NCBI GenBank assembly: GCA_026710565.1
Contig: JAPOQV010000386.1
Location: forward strand, 1 to 34,064
Reading direction: 5' to 3'
Length of the DNA: 34,064 bases
From: Spirochaetaceae bacterium
GTDB lineage: Bacteria; Spirochaetota; Spirochaetia; SZUA-6; Bin103
The position numbers and the translations under genes were made by a program. The notes below the pieces were generated by a model. That model made no database searches. It worked only from the letters and a program-made list of their open reading frames with translations, and was not told where the DNA came from. Below, piece by piece: positions 7,740 to 15,285 of the stretch (the first letter of the stretch is position 1; the number at the start of each line of letters is the position of its first letter).

Positions 7740-8377
7740 TCGTTGCGCGCTGCGAGTGGGTCCGCGACGCCGATCATGCTGTCCCGCGTCACCAGCCGTG
7801 CCAGCTCTTCCTCCGACAGCCCTTCGGTCCCGGCGGGACGGCGCGGCAACACCAGGTAGCGCAGGTCGGCGGTGCTGTCGACGACCCGCACCTGCACGTC
7901 GCCGGCAAGCTCCGTGCCGAACTCACGCATGACCGCCCGCGGCTCCACGACCGCGCGCTGACGGTACGGGCTGCTCTTGTACCAGTCGGGCGGCGGACCG
8001 AGCAGCGCGGTCGGATAGCAGGAACAGAGCGTGCACACGACCAGATGGTGCACGGCGCCGGAGTTCTCCACCACCGCCAGCTCGGCGTCGCGCGTGAGGG
8101 TGTAGCCGAGCTCGGCGACGGCCGAGCGGGCGTCCCGCAGGAGCCTGGCCTTGAACGCGGGATCGACCCACGCCCGGGCAACCACCCGCGCGCCGTCCGC
8201 GGCCGAGCGGGAGCGCACCCGCTGGATCTGCTCGGCGAGCTCGCCGGGATCGAGCACCCCCTTCTCCACCAGCAGCTCGTGCATGGCGATGGCGCGCCGG
8301 GCGGGCTCGCTGAGCTCGATGTCGGGATGGATGCCCGGGTGTTCGGAGCCGTGGTCGTGCTCGTGATCGCCGCTCAT
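7736..8377 (-). CDS. Nitrile hydratase alpha subunit, cobalt type
   Basis: 213 residues. This is the metal-binding subunit that hydrates a nitrile to an amide. The claw VCTLCSCYP is at residues 114-122 (Cys115, Cys118, Cys120). The Thr after the first Cys marks the cobalt type, whereas iron enzymes have Ser. Cys118 and Cys120 would be oxidised to sulfinate and sulfenate. Flanking family motifs include GPPPDWYKSSPYR and EPRAVMREFGTEL. The N-terminus is unusually rich in His and acidic residues (GDHEHDHGSEHPGIH) and might help acquire metal. The ATG overlaps the beta-C stop (ATGA). No dedicated metal chaperone of the CobW/P47K type is present in the operon. Thiocyanate hydrolase gamma is a close relative and cannot be excluded. 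Confidence 0.92.
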   Translation of the reverse strand: MSGDHEHDHGSEHPGIHPDIELSEPARRAIAMHELLVEKGVLDPGELAEQIQRVRSRSAADGARVVARAWVDPAFKARLLRDARSAVAELGYTLTRDAELAVVENSGAVHHLVVCTLCSCYPTALLGPPPDWYKSSPYRQRAVVEPRAVMREFGTELAGDVQVRVVDSTADLRYLVLPRRPAGTEGLSEEELARLVTRDSMIGVADPLAARNE

Positions 8378-8703
8378 GCCGCGGCGCCCGCCGGGTCCGC
8401 CGGCTCCAGCCAGCCTTCGTACACGTCGATCAGGAGCACGTCGCCCTCACCGCCGTCGTACCGTTCGCCCCAGAGGTCGCTCTGGCTGAACTCCACGTGG
8501 TACAGCAGGCGCTTGGGGAGGCCGCTGCCGCCGTGGGCGCGCGACTCCGGATCGAAGAACGGCCCGCTCACGGCGTGGATCCTGCCTCGGGCGCCCTTGA
8601 TGAACCACGGCGTGCGGTGGTGATGCCGTACGCGATCGCGCCGGACCACCACCTCATCGCCGGGAGCGAAGCGGCCGTGCCCCGCCCGGAACACTACTCC
8701 CAT
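8374..8703 (-). CDS. Nitrile hydratase beta subunit, C-terminal half as a separate protein
   Basis: 109 residues forming the SH3-like barrel of the nitrile hydratase beta subunit: FAPGDEVVVRRDRVRHHHRT, then the WFIKGARGRIHAVSGPFFDPES core and FSQSDLWGERY near the end. In ordinary enzymes this half is fused to the helical N-terminal half. Here a stop separates them, and this ATG overlaps the end of the N-half gene by 10 bases (8694-8703). The half-and-half arrangement resembles thiocyanate hydrolase and the three-subunit toyocamycin nitrile hydratase. The usual HTRxPxYxRG motif is altered to HHRTPWFIKG. Confidence 0.88.
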   Translation of the reverse strand: MGVVFRAGHGRFAPGDEVVVRRDRVRHHHRTPWFIKGARGRIHAVSGPFFDPESRAHGGSGLPKRLLYHVEFSQSDLWGERYDGGEGDVLLIDVYEGWLEPADPAGAAA

Positions 8704-9026
8704 CTGCCGTCCACCGCTTTCACGCGGGCGTCGATCTCCTCGCGGGTCAGCACGCCCTTCTCCACCAGCACGGTTTCGAGCGAGGACGCCCAGCGCTCGT
8801 AGTAGCTGCAGGACTCGTATCGATCCGGCGGCAGCGACTCGATACCGCGGCGCAGCTCGTCAACGGTGAACAGGCCGCGATGCCGGAGCACGCCTACCAG
8901 GGCGTTGACGAGGTGCTCCCAATCGGCCAGCTCGTGGGTCGAGCGGTCGATCGTCTCCGCGGAAGGCAGGCCGCCCCGGTCGTGGACGCCACTGGGTGGG
9001 ACGCTGCCGGGCTTCGGTGCCGTCAC
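8694..9026 (-). CDS. Nitrile hydratase beta subunit, N-terminal half as a separate protein
   Basis: 110 residues from a GTG overlapping the dehydrogenase stop (GTGA, 9023-9026). HDRGGL near the N-terminus matches the start of structural beta subunits (GIHDTGG). The helical part LVNALVGVLRHRGLFTVDEL, then SCSYYERWASSLETVLVEKG, is the family core. Small nitrile hydratase activator proteins share the YYERW and EKG motifs, so an accessory role is the main alternative. The HDRGGL start and the presence of the matching C-half next door favour a structural half-subunit. The open frame extends upstream to 9233 only as antisense of the dehydrogenase gene. Confidence 0.82.
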   Translation of the reverse strand: MTAPKPGSVPPSGVHDRGGLPSAETIDRSTHELADWEHLVNALVGVLRHRGLFTVDELRRGIESLPPDRYESCSYYERWASSLETVLVEKGVLTREEIDARVKAVDGRWE

Positions 9027-10009
9027 GAGCCGAGCTCGATCACCACCTGGCAGGCGCCGTCGTCGCCGGTGCGCGACAGCTCGTAGGCGCGCGCCGCGTC
9101 GTCGAGGGGCAGGCGGTGCGTGACCAGGCCGTCGAAGGCGAAGTCGCCGCGGGCCAGGTGGTTGGTGGCCAAGCGATAGGCGTGGTAGCCGTCGGCTTCG
9201 TACGTGCCCGGCGTCGACATCACGACCGCGCACTGCTTCTCATACAGCACGCCGTAGTCGAACGGGAAGGTCGGCGCGCGCGGCTCGCCGTACAGCAGCA
9301 GGCGCCCTTCGGCCCGCACCAGGGCGACCGCCAGGTTGATCGAGTCCGCGCTGCCGGCCGCCTCCACCACCACATCGGGGAGTTGCGCTCCGGAAACCGC
9401 CGCGACCTGCGCCGCGGCGTCGGCCGCACCGCCGCCGGGATCGACAACCGCCGTCGCCCCGAAACGGAGCGCCGCATCCCGGCGCGTGGCGACCGGGTCG
9501 ATGCCGATCACCTGCCGCGCGCCCGCGCGCCTCAGCACGGCGTCCAGCACCAGGCCGGCCGGCCCCTGGCCGATCACCGCCACCGACCGGCCGACCACGT
9601 CACGGAGCCGCTCGGCCGCCATCAGCGCGCGGGCGAGCTGGTGCACCAGCACCAGGCGCTCCAGCGGGGTGTCCAGCGTCTGGTGGATCAACTCGCCGAT
9701 CGGCACCAGGATCTGCTCGGCCAGCCCGTCGAAGCCGGGCCGCCGCACGATCGCCACCTCGTCGACGACGAACGGCAGCGGCTTGACCCCGACGTACTCG
9801 ATCGCCTCCACGCGGCCGACGACTTGGTGTGCGCAGGTGGACGGAGCCAGGGGATAGGAGTCCGGGGCTCCGTTGTAGACGCGGCGGGTGTCGCTGCCGT
9901 CGATGGCGATGACCAGCGGGCGCACGACCGCCGTGCCGGGCTGGACGGTCAGATCGGCTACCTCATCTACTTCGACGCGTCCGGGAGCGACGATCCTTGC
10001 GCTCTTCAT
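9023..10009 (-). CDS. Medium-chain dehydrogenase/reductase, zinc sites not conserved
   Basis: 328 residues from ATG 10009. A zinc-alcohol-dehydrogenase-fold (MDR) oxidoreductase with a Rossmann nucleotide-binding domain: VAVIGQGPAGLVLDAVLRRAG, then IGIDPVATRRDAALRFGA. The catalytic-zinc Cys is replaced in IAIDGSDTRR (usually CGSD), GHE is replaced by AHQ, and no four-Cys structural zinc loop is seen. It may therefore be zinc-independent or catalytically divergent. It is the first gene of the nitrile hydratase operon and could make or use the carbonyl/alcohol partner of the nitrile substrate. ATG 10009 sits 8 bases after a TAGGAT -10 box. An upstream in-frame start at 10078 would begin before that promoter, so 10009 is preferred. 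Confidence 0.82.
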   Translation of the reverse strand: MKSARIVAPGRVEVDEVADLTVQPGTAVVRPLVIAIDGSDTRRVYNGAPDSYPLAPSTCAHQVVGRVEAIEYVGVKPLPFVVDEVAIVRRPGFDGLAEQILVPIGELIHQTLDTPLERLVLVHQLARALMAAERLRDVVGRSVAVIGQGPAGLVLDAVLRRAGARQVIGIDPVATRRDAALRFGATAVVDPGGGAADAAAQVAAVSGAQLPDVVVEAAGSADSINLAVALVRAEGRLLLYGEPRAPTFPFDYGVLYEKQCAVVMSTPGTYEADGYHAYRLATNHLARGDFAFDGLVTHRLPLDDAARAYELSRTGDDGACQVVIELGS

Positions 10010-10017
10010 CCCGCACG

Positions 10018-10045
10018 ATCCTACCGAATTGGCCGGCGGCGACAA
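10018..10045 (-). promoter_or_regulatory. Promoter of the nitrile hydratase operon, probably leaderless
   Basis: Reading the minus strand, TTGTCG (10045-10040), a 16-base spacer and TAGGAT (10023-10018) are followed by exactly 8 bases and the ATG of the dehydrogenase gene. Transcription should begin at or next to the ATG, so the first gene would be translated without a leader. The geometry is the same as for merR. Confidence 0.5.
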
Positions 10046-10137
10046 CAGCCCGACATCGACACTGCAATGCCCAGACACTGTCCACGGACTTGGCTAGTCG
10101 CACCTGCCAACAGGCGCATGAGGCGCTCGTGAGGCGT

Positions 10138-10167
10138 TTGACTGACAGCAGCGCGGCGGAGTAGGTA
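10138..10167 (+). promoter_or_regulatory. Weak candidate promoter of the ADP-ribosylglycohydrolase gene
   Basis: TTGACT (10138-10143) matches -35 at five of six positions; 18 bases later lies TAGGTA (10162-10167), a poor -10. Three AGGCG repeats lie just upstream (about 10111-10136). AGGA at 10178-10181 is the ribosome site for ATG 10184. Confidence 0.35.
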
Positions 10168-10183
10168 AACGCGACGCAGGATC

Positions 10184-12310
10184 ATGAACGTCAACCGCAA
10201 CGACAACGAATCCCTCCTTCGCGAGTTGGTCAACGCAAAGCGACTCGACATGGAGCTCGACCCCCTGTTCGAACAGCCTGCGCGACCTGCGCCGGGCGCG
10301 ATCCACTGGGACCGGGTGCGCGGAATGATGCTCGGCCTCGCCATTGGTGACGCGCTCGGGAACACGACCGAGGGCTTGACCCCCGCGTGGCGCCGGCAAC
10401 AGCACGGCGAGATACGCGACTACCTGCCGAACCGCTACGCGGAAGGGCGGTCGGTGGGAGTCCCGTCGGACGACAGTCAGCTCGCGTTCTGGACCCTGGA
10501 GCACCTCATCGACTGCGGCCGGCTTGTTCCTGAGAAATTGGCGCAGGCGTTCGCGTCGCGCGAGATCTTCGGCATCGGACACTCGGTGCGGGAGTTCGTT
10601 GCCGGTATGAATGCCGGACGCCCCTGGTGGAAGGCATCGGCACGGTCTGCGGGCAACGGCGCCCTCATGCGTATCGCTCCGATCACGATTCCGCACCTCG
10701 GAACGGCAGGCCCGGCGTTCTGGTGCGACGCCGCGCTCTGCGCCGCGATCACCCACAACGACCGGGGCTCCATCGGGGCGTGCGTGGCGTTCGCGGGCAT
10801 TCTGGGTCACCTGCTGGGCCGCCATCGGGTGCCGGACCCCGACTGGTGGGTCACGAGTTACGCGGAAGTCGCGCGCGCAGTGGAAGGTGAGAGCGAGTAC
10901 GTTCCGCGGGGTGGACCTCTTCAGGGCTCCTACCGCGGCCCCCTCTGGCGTCTGGCGGAGGAGTACGTGCCGCCGCGCGTGGCTCGCCGAGAGTCGGTCC
11001 TTAAGGCAGCCGACACGTGGTACTCAGGAGCCTATCTTCTGGAAACCCTGCCGACGGCTCTGTTCATCCTGGCGCGGTACGCCGACGATCCGGAGGAAGC
11101 CATCGTCCGAGCCGTGAACGACAGCAAGGACAACGATACGGTCGCGGCCATCGTCGGCGCGGCGGTCGGCGCTCTGCACGGCGAGGCCGCCCTGCCTCGC
11201 CGCTGGCGCGACGGCCTCCTGGGGCGCACGGCGGCCGATGACGACGGCCGTATCTTCGAGTTGCTGGACCATGCCGAGACTCGGTTCAGCTGCCAGGATT
11301 CGCGGAGCGAGGCGTCCTATGGCGTCGTACGACCGAGAACCGGGGCGTCGGCGGAAGAGTCCGACGGCGCCGGAGTCCTCGAACGAGCGCAAGGCTGCCT
11401 GCTCGGACAACTTGCCGGCGACTCGCTGGGTAGCCTCGTGGAGTTCGAGACTCCCGAGGCGATCCGAAGCACGTACCCTGATGGAGTACGGGAGTTGGCC
11501 GACGGCGGCACCTGGGACACGCTGGCCGGTCAGCCTACGGACGACTCCGAGCTGGCGCTGGCGCTTGCCCGAACGCTGGCCGAATATGGACGATACGATC
11601 GGGAAGCGGTCCGGCGAGCGTACGTCTCGTGGCTGGAGTCAGGTCCCTTCGACTGCGGCGCGACCATTGCTGCCGGACTGACAGGTCGCTCCAACCCCGA
11701 CAGTCAGGCGAACGGCGCGTTGATGCGCATCAGTCCGCTGGGCATCTTCGGGACGTACCAGGAACCGGTCGTGGTGATGGAATGGGCCCGCGAGGACTCG
11801 GCGATCACGCATCCGCACGAGCTGTGCCTCCAGGCCAACGCTCTGTTCGCGGCAGCGGTATCGTTCGCGATCCGGTCGGGACGGAGCCCAGACGACATCT
11901 ATCGGCACGTGCGGGAATTGGCTGACGAGATGGCGACAGAGCCGGCACTGCACGACGCGGTTACCGGCGCGGCTCATACCCCTCCCGCCGACTACGTCCG
12001 GCAACAGGGATGGGTGCTGATCGCATTCCGTAACGCGCTGTGGCAGCTCCTCCACGCGCCGAGCATGGCGGCAGGCGTCGTGGACACCGTCATACGCGGC
12101 GGCGACACGGACACGAACGGGGCGATCTGCGGCGCACTGCTGGGTGCGGTACACGGCCGCGACGCGATTCCTGCTCAGTGGGTCGAGAGGCTGCTCACCT
12201 GTCGTCCGGAAGCTGGCCGTCCGGGTGTACGCCGTCCACGGCCTGAGGTCTTCTGGCCGGTGGATGCCTTGGAGCTCGCGGAACGACTCGTCAGTCCGTG
12301 CGGAGACTGA
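10184..12310 (+). CDS. Tandem double-domain ADP-ribosylglycohydrolase
   Basis: 708 residues containing two complete ADP-ribosylglycohydrolase (ARH/DraG) domains in one chain. Domain 1 (about 42-345) has GLAIGDALGN, the metal site PSDDSQ (Asp96, Asp97), GNGALMRIAP and SKDNDTVAAIVGA (Asp316, Asp318). Domain 2 (about 398-705) has GQLAGDSLG, PTDDSE (Asp453, Asp454), NGALMRISP and GGDTDTNGAICGA (Asp641, Asp643). Both di-magnesium sites look intact, although the first has DNDT in place of the usual DTDT. The enzymes remove ADP-ribose from proteins, nucleic acids or small molecules. There is no signal peptide. A 35-residue charged N-terminal extension precedes domain 1. The target is unknown; no ADP-ribosyltransferase lies in the window. 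Confidence 0.9.
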   Translation: MNVNRNDNESLLRELVNAKRLDMELDPLFEQPARPAPGAIHWDRVRGMMLGLAIGDALGNTTEGLTPAWRRQQHGEIRDYLPNRYAEGRSVGVPSDDSQLAFWTLEHLIDCGRLVPEKLAQAFASREIFGIGHSVREFVAGMNAGRPWWKASARSAGNGALMRIAPITIPHLGTAGPAFWCDAALCAAITHNDRGSIGACVAFAGILGHLLGRHRVPDPDWWVTSYAEVARAVEGESEYVPRGGPLQGSYRGPLWRLAEEYVPPRVARRESVLKAADTWYSGAYLLETLPTALFILARYADDPEEAIVRAVNDSKDNDTVAAIVGAAVGALHGEAALPRRWRDGLLGRTAADDDGRIFELLDHAETRFSCQDSRSEASYGVVRPRTGASAEESDGAGVLERAQGCLLGQLAGDSLGSLVEFETPEAIRSTYPDGVRELADGGTWDTLAGQPTDDSELALALARTLAEYGRYDREAVRRAYVSWLESGPFDCGATIAAGLTGRSNPDSQANGALMRISPLGIFGTYQEPVVVMEWAREDSAITHPHELCLQANALFAAAVSFAIRSGRSPDDIYRHVRELADEMATEPALHDAVTGAAHTPPADYVRQQGWVLIAFRNALWQLLHAPSMAAGVVDTVIRGGDTDTNGAICGALLGAVHGRDAIPAQWVERLLTCRPEAGRPGVRRPRPEVFWPVDALELAERLVSPCGD

Positions 12311-12401
12311 CCCAGCCGGCCGGCGACATCGGTAAGCCCACCGTGCGTCTGTCGAACTTGCCGCTTGGATGGCAACCCGACAGACTCATGGAGATCTCGC
12401 G

Positions 12402-13721
12402 ATGAAACTGCTGTTCATGGACCGTCACGACGTGCACCGGCCCTGGGGCCACGTGCGGTTCCGCCCGACGCCGTTCCGGCCCCTGGGCAGGACGGAGATG
12501 CGCGACGTCATCTGTTTCGCGCAGCCCCGGCCAGACGGCACCGCGGACGTGTTCCACTACCAGATGAGCCGGCACGTGCCCTGGAAGCTGCTGCGCAGCG
12601 TCACGGCCGACGGCATCCGCTTCGAGGACACGCACCTGGTCTGCGAGCGCTCGGAATACAAGTGGCACTACGCCGCGCGCATGATGTACAGCCCGGAGCT
12701 GGAGCGCTACATCTTCATGAAGAACGCCATCCACGACGGCGAGATGCAGATGTACATCTTCCACAGCCGCGACGGCGAGAGCTGGGAGGAGCATCCGGGC
12801 GGGCCGGTGTTCGCCGACGGCGACGCCTGGGGCGCGATGTGGAGTCCCACCGTGCAGCGGTTCATCTACTACGGCAAGGGCTGGCAACGCTGGGACAAAG
12901 GGGGCGTCCACGACCTGGTCCTCAACGGCCGCCGGGTGGTGACGATCCGCACCAGCCAGGACGGCTTCAAGTGGACGCCGGACACCGCCAGCCAGTACTT
13001 CGAGAAGCCCGAGTACCACAACAACATGCGGCTGCTGCGCGGGCGGCTGGTACCGATCGAGTTCCAGATCTCACCCGACGACGAGGATCCGCCCGACCTG
13101 GAGTTCTACTCGGGCAGCACCTTTGCCTATGAGGGCCGCTACTACATGCACATGAACAACTATGCCGGCAGCTTCATCCAGCCCGGCATCGACCCGATGC
13201 GCGCCAACGGCCACGGCGTGTTCCTGCCCTGCGAGCGCTGGATCAGCCGTGACGGACTCAACTGGAGCCGGCCGTTCCGGGAGATCGACGCCGGCGCCTT
13301 CTCCCTGCACAACCCGATCCTTGTGAACGGCATGATGCTGTTTCAGCGCGGCGACCGCCTGCACGGGCTACCCGCCGATCGGTTGACGTACGCCACGTCG
13401 ACGACCAATTCGCGGTTCGAGACCGCCGAATTCCCGATGCCGGCCGGACCGCTGCGGCTCAACGTCAAGATCCCCGGCGACGAGTACGACAATCAGGAGA
13501 ACCAAGCCTACGTGATGGCCGAGCTGATCGACGACCGCGACCGGGTGATCCCCGGCTACGAGCGCGACGGATGCCTGCTGCAAGCCCCGCTCGACCGCCC
13601 CGACCACCCGCTGCTCTGGCAGAACGAAGGCCGGCGCCGCGACGGCTCCGAGCTGGCAGGCTCCCTGGTCCGCGTGCGCTTCTACGCCCGCGCCTCCGCC
13701 ATCTACGCTTTGACCGCATAG
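12402..13721 (+). CDS. Glycosidase-like five-bladed beta-propeller protein
   Basis: 439 residues. The start is ATG 12402, preceded by GGAGA (12390-12394); an in-frame ATG at 12369 lacks such a site. Repeated motifs such as YIFHSRDGESWEEHPGGPVF, VTIRTSQDGFKWTPD and RWISRDGLNWSRPF are blades of the GH32/GH43-type propeller fold ('DG..W' repeats). A C-terminal beta-sandwich module runs from about 355 and ends VRFYARASAIYAL. Two other proteins, at 24256-25779 and 25793-27526, share this plan. No signal peptide, so it is cytoplasmic. The catalytic acids cannot be assigned by eye. It probably acts on an oligosaccharide imported by the ABC system. Confidence 0.75.
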   Translation: MKLLFMDRHDVHRPWGHVRFRPTPFRPLGRTEMRDVICFAQPRPDGTADVFHYQMSRHVPWKLLRSVTADGIRFEDTHLVCERSEYKWHYAARMMYSPELERYIFMKNAIHDGEMQMYIFHSRDGESWEEHPGGPVFADGDAWGAMWSPTVQRFIYYGKGWQRWDKGGVHDLVLNGRRVVTIRTSQDGFKWTPDTASQYFEKPEYHNNMRLLRGRLVPIEFQISPDDEDPPDLEFYSGSTFAYEGRYYMHMNNYAGSFIQPGIDPMRANGHGVFLPCERWISRDGLNWSRPFREIDAGAFSLHNPILVNGMMLFQRGDRLHGLPADRLTYATSTTNSRFETAEFPMPAGPLRLNVKIPGDEYDNQENQAYVMAELIDDRDRVIPGYERDGCLLQAPLDRPDHPLLWQNEGRRRDGSELAGSLVRVRFYARASAIYALTA

Positions 13722-13747
13722 GCGGCTCCACAAATCCCGGCCACCAT

Positions 13748-14665
13748 CTACTCTCCACCGCAAGCGGAGGTCCGGACGTACCAATATCCGGGATCGCCAC
13801 TCACAATTTCCTCAACCAATAACGGTTCCCGTGGGGCATCTGATTGCTCGTCAAACCAGAGCGAGCCGAGGCTTCTGTACCCATACCGACTCATGTCTTC
13901 ATCACTTAAATCAGCTCTGTAGACCCGCAGAAATCCAGGCTGCGGTCGCCGGTACATACCAGCAGACGCTCCGTCTATCACGTACCTGTATTTTCCATTC
14001 GCAAAATAGTAATATCGAAAAAGCCCGGTACCTTCGTAAAACAGCTCACCGTCATCGATGATCAGGTCCGGCTTGCTCCCATATGCCGTTCCCACTTTCC
14101 AGGAAGCGTATCTAAACGTATCATCGCCGACGTAGTCTATCCTGATCCGATAGGTACAGGTTTCCCAGTCCAATATCGGAGATTCGTACTCTTGCAAGCT
14201 ATCGTGCAGTTCATTTCGATGCAATTCGATCAGCCTGGATCGTTCGTGCTTCTCGACCTCTGATTCATAGTCTATTCTCCAGACCATCCCGTCTTTGTCG
14301 AACCTCACTACGTCTCGCAAATGAAGCCCATACTTGAATGTATTGACGCATCCTCCGTCCCACTCCATGACTCTACGGACCAGCCTCTCATCAAACACTT
14401 CCTTGTATCGCGCCAAGAACTCGAAAGGAGAGTGGATACCGGGAAGCGGATACTCTCTTCGTAGCGGAAACCGAATGAGTTCGGCTAATCGTGCAATATG
14501 GTCAGGAGATTCGTTCAGCGCTCGCACGGCTCGAATAAACCTATTGACCGCGTTCACGTCTTCCGAGCTGGCAGCGAAACTCCCCCCACAGGACGATACG
14601 TCCGCCGCCGGTGAGAGGAGCCCCAACGCAAACAGAAACTCGGCAACAAGAAAGATCCGTCGCAC
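13748..14665 (-). CDS. Orphan lipoprotein of unknown function, AT-richer than neighbours
   Basis: 305 residues from GTG 14665, which has GGAGGGAGA immediately upstream. The start RRIFLVAEFLFALGLL is a signal peptide, and VSSC (Cys about 26) fits a bacterial lipobox, so it is probably a membrane-anchored lipoprotein. The rest is acidic and rich in Tyr/Arg, with FRYYYFANGKYRYVIDG among its strands; no known domain is recognised. Codon use and base composition differ sharply from the flanks (about half G+C by eye, with many A/T-ending codons). This points to recent acquisition. An upstream extension to 14839 lacks a ribosome site. It is transcribed towards the glycosidase-like gene, leaving 26 bases between the stops. 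Confidence 0.7.
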   Translation of the reverse strand: MRRIFLVAEFLFALGLLSPAADVSSCGGSFAASSEDVNAVNRFIRAVRALNESPDHIARLAELIRFPLRREYPLPGIHSPFEFLARYKEVFDERLVRRVMEWDGGCVNTFKYGLHLRDVVRFDKDGMVWRIDYESEVEKHERSRLIELHRNELHDSLQEYESPILDWETCTYRIRIDYVGDDTFRYASWKVGTAYGSKPDLIIDDGELFYEGTGLFRYYYFANGKYRYVIDGASAGMYRRPQPGFLRVYRADLSDEDMSRYGYRSLGSLWFDEQSDAPREPLLVEEIVSGDPGYWYVRTSACGGE

Positions 14666-14830
14666 GTCTCCCTCCGTGGACAAGAGAACCATAAGCGGCA
14701 ACTCACCACCGCCCGCTGTCGCCCGATCGCCTGCCCTGCCAGACTGACCAGACGAGTGATGATTTCGATAGGCGTGATATAGTGAACACACTGAGTCAAT
14801 CGGAGATCGGAGATTACCAGAGCGCTCTTC

Positions 14831-14955
14831 ATGTGTCACCCCAACGTATCGAAACTCGTAACCACGATTCGAGGCCGCACCCGGCCAACGAGATCGGACA
14901 AGGCACCGTACGCGCGATCATGAACCTGCTGAGGAGGATGGGAGTCGAACCATGA
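14831..14955 (+). pseudogene. hicA: hicA toxin remnant (3' end only, frameshifted)
   Basis: Just before hicB, one frame reads FMCHPNVSKLVTTI and a second, reached by a one-base shift near 14872, reads HPANEIGQGTVRAIM, then NLLRRMGVEP and a stop. Joined, these match the C-terminal half of HicA mRNA-interferase toxins (…HP…LVTV.GHP..EI..GT.RAI…). The N-terminal part with the catalytic His region is not found upstream in 14666-14830, which shows no gene. The terminal TGA overlaps the hicB start (ATGA), the standard hicAB junction. The toxin is therefore dead, while its antitoxin gene survives. Confidence 0.6.
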
Positions 14956-15284
14956 TGGAGTACAAGGGCTACCTTGGTAAGGTCGACGTCGACGGTGCAG
15001 AGCTGTACGGCACGGTCGTCAACCTCCACCGCGACCACGTGGACTTCCGCGGGAGGACGATCGACGAGGTACGTCGAGCGTTCCATGAATCGGTCGACTT
15101 CTACCTTGACGGCTGCAGGCAGGACGGAGAAGAGGCGGAGCGGCCCTTCTCCGGGAGATTCGTCGTGCGGCTTCCCGCCGATACCCACCGCCGCGCGAGC
15201 ACCCTCGCTCGCATCAAGGAAGAGAGTCTGAATGCCGTGGTGGTGGAAGCGCTTGAGGATTACTTGTCCCACCAGGGGGTATAG
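14952..15284 (+). CDS. hicB: HicB-family antitoxin
   Basis: 110 residues. The N-terminal half has the HicB partial RNase-H-like fold: YKGYLGKVDVDGAELYGTVV, then DHVDFRGRTIDEVRRAFHES. The C-terminal half RFVVRLPADTHRRASTLARI continues into a helix (SLNAVVVEALEDYL) and is a ribbon-helix-helix DNA-binding domain, which normally represses the hicAB operon. It overlaps the decayed hicA by ATGA, so it is now an orphan antitoxin. It may persist by regulating other genes or neutralising HicA toxins encoded elsewhere. GAGGAGG at 14931-14937 is the ribosome site. Confidence 0.85.
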   Translation: MMEYKGYLGKVDVDGAELYGTVVNLHRDHVDFRGRTIDEVRRAFHESVDFYLDGCRQDGEEAERPFSGRFVVRLPADTHRRASTLARIKEESLNAVVVEALEDYLSHQGV

Positions 15285-15285
15285 G

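Noticed and set aside
10105..10140. Three AGGCG repeats as iterons or a CRISPR-like array
   Set aside because: They are only five bases long with unequal spacing of a few bases, and no replication or cas gene is near.
14554..14832. Possible small protein starting MKSALVISDL on the minus strand
   Set aside because: It overlaps the 5' part of the lipoprotein gene in another frame, has no ribosome site and no recognisable domain.
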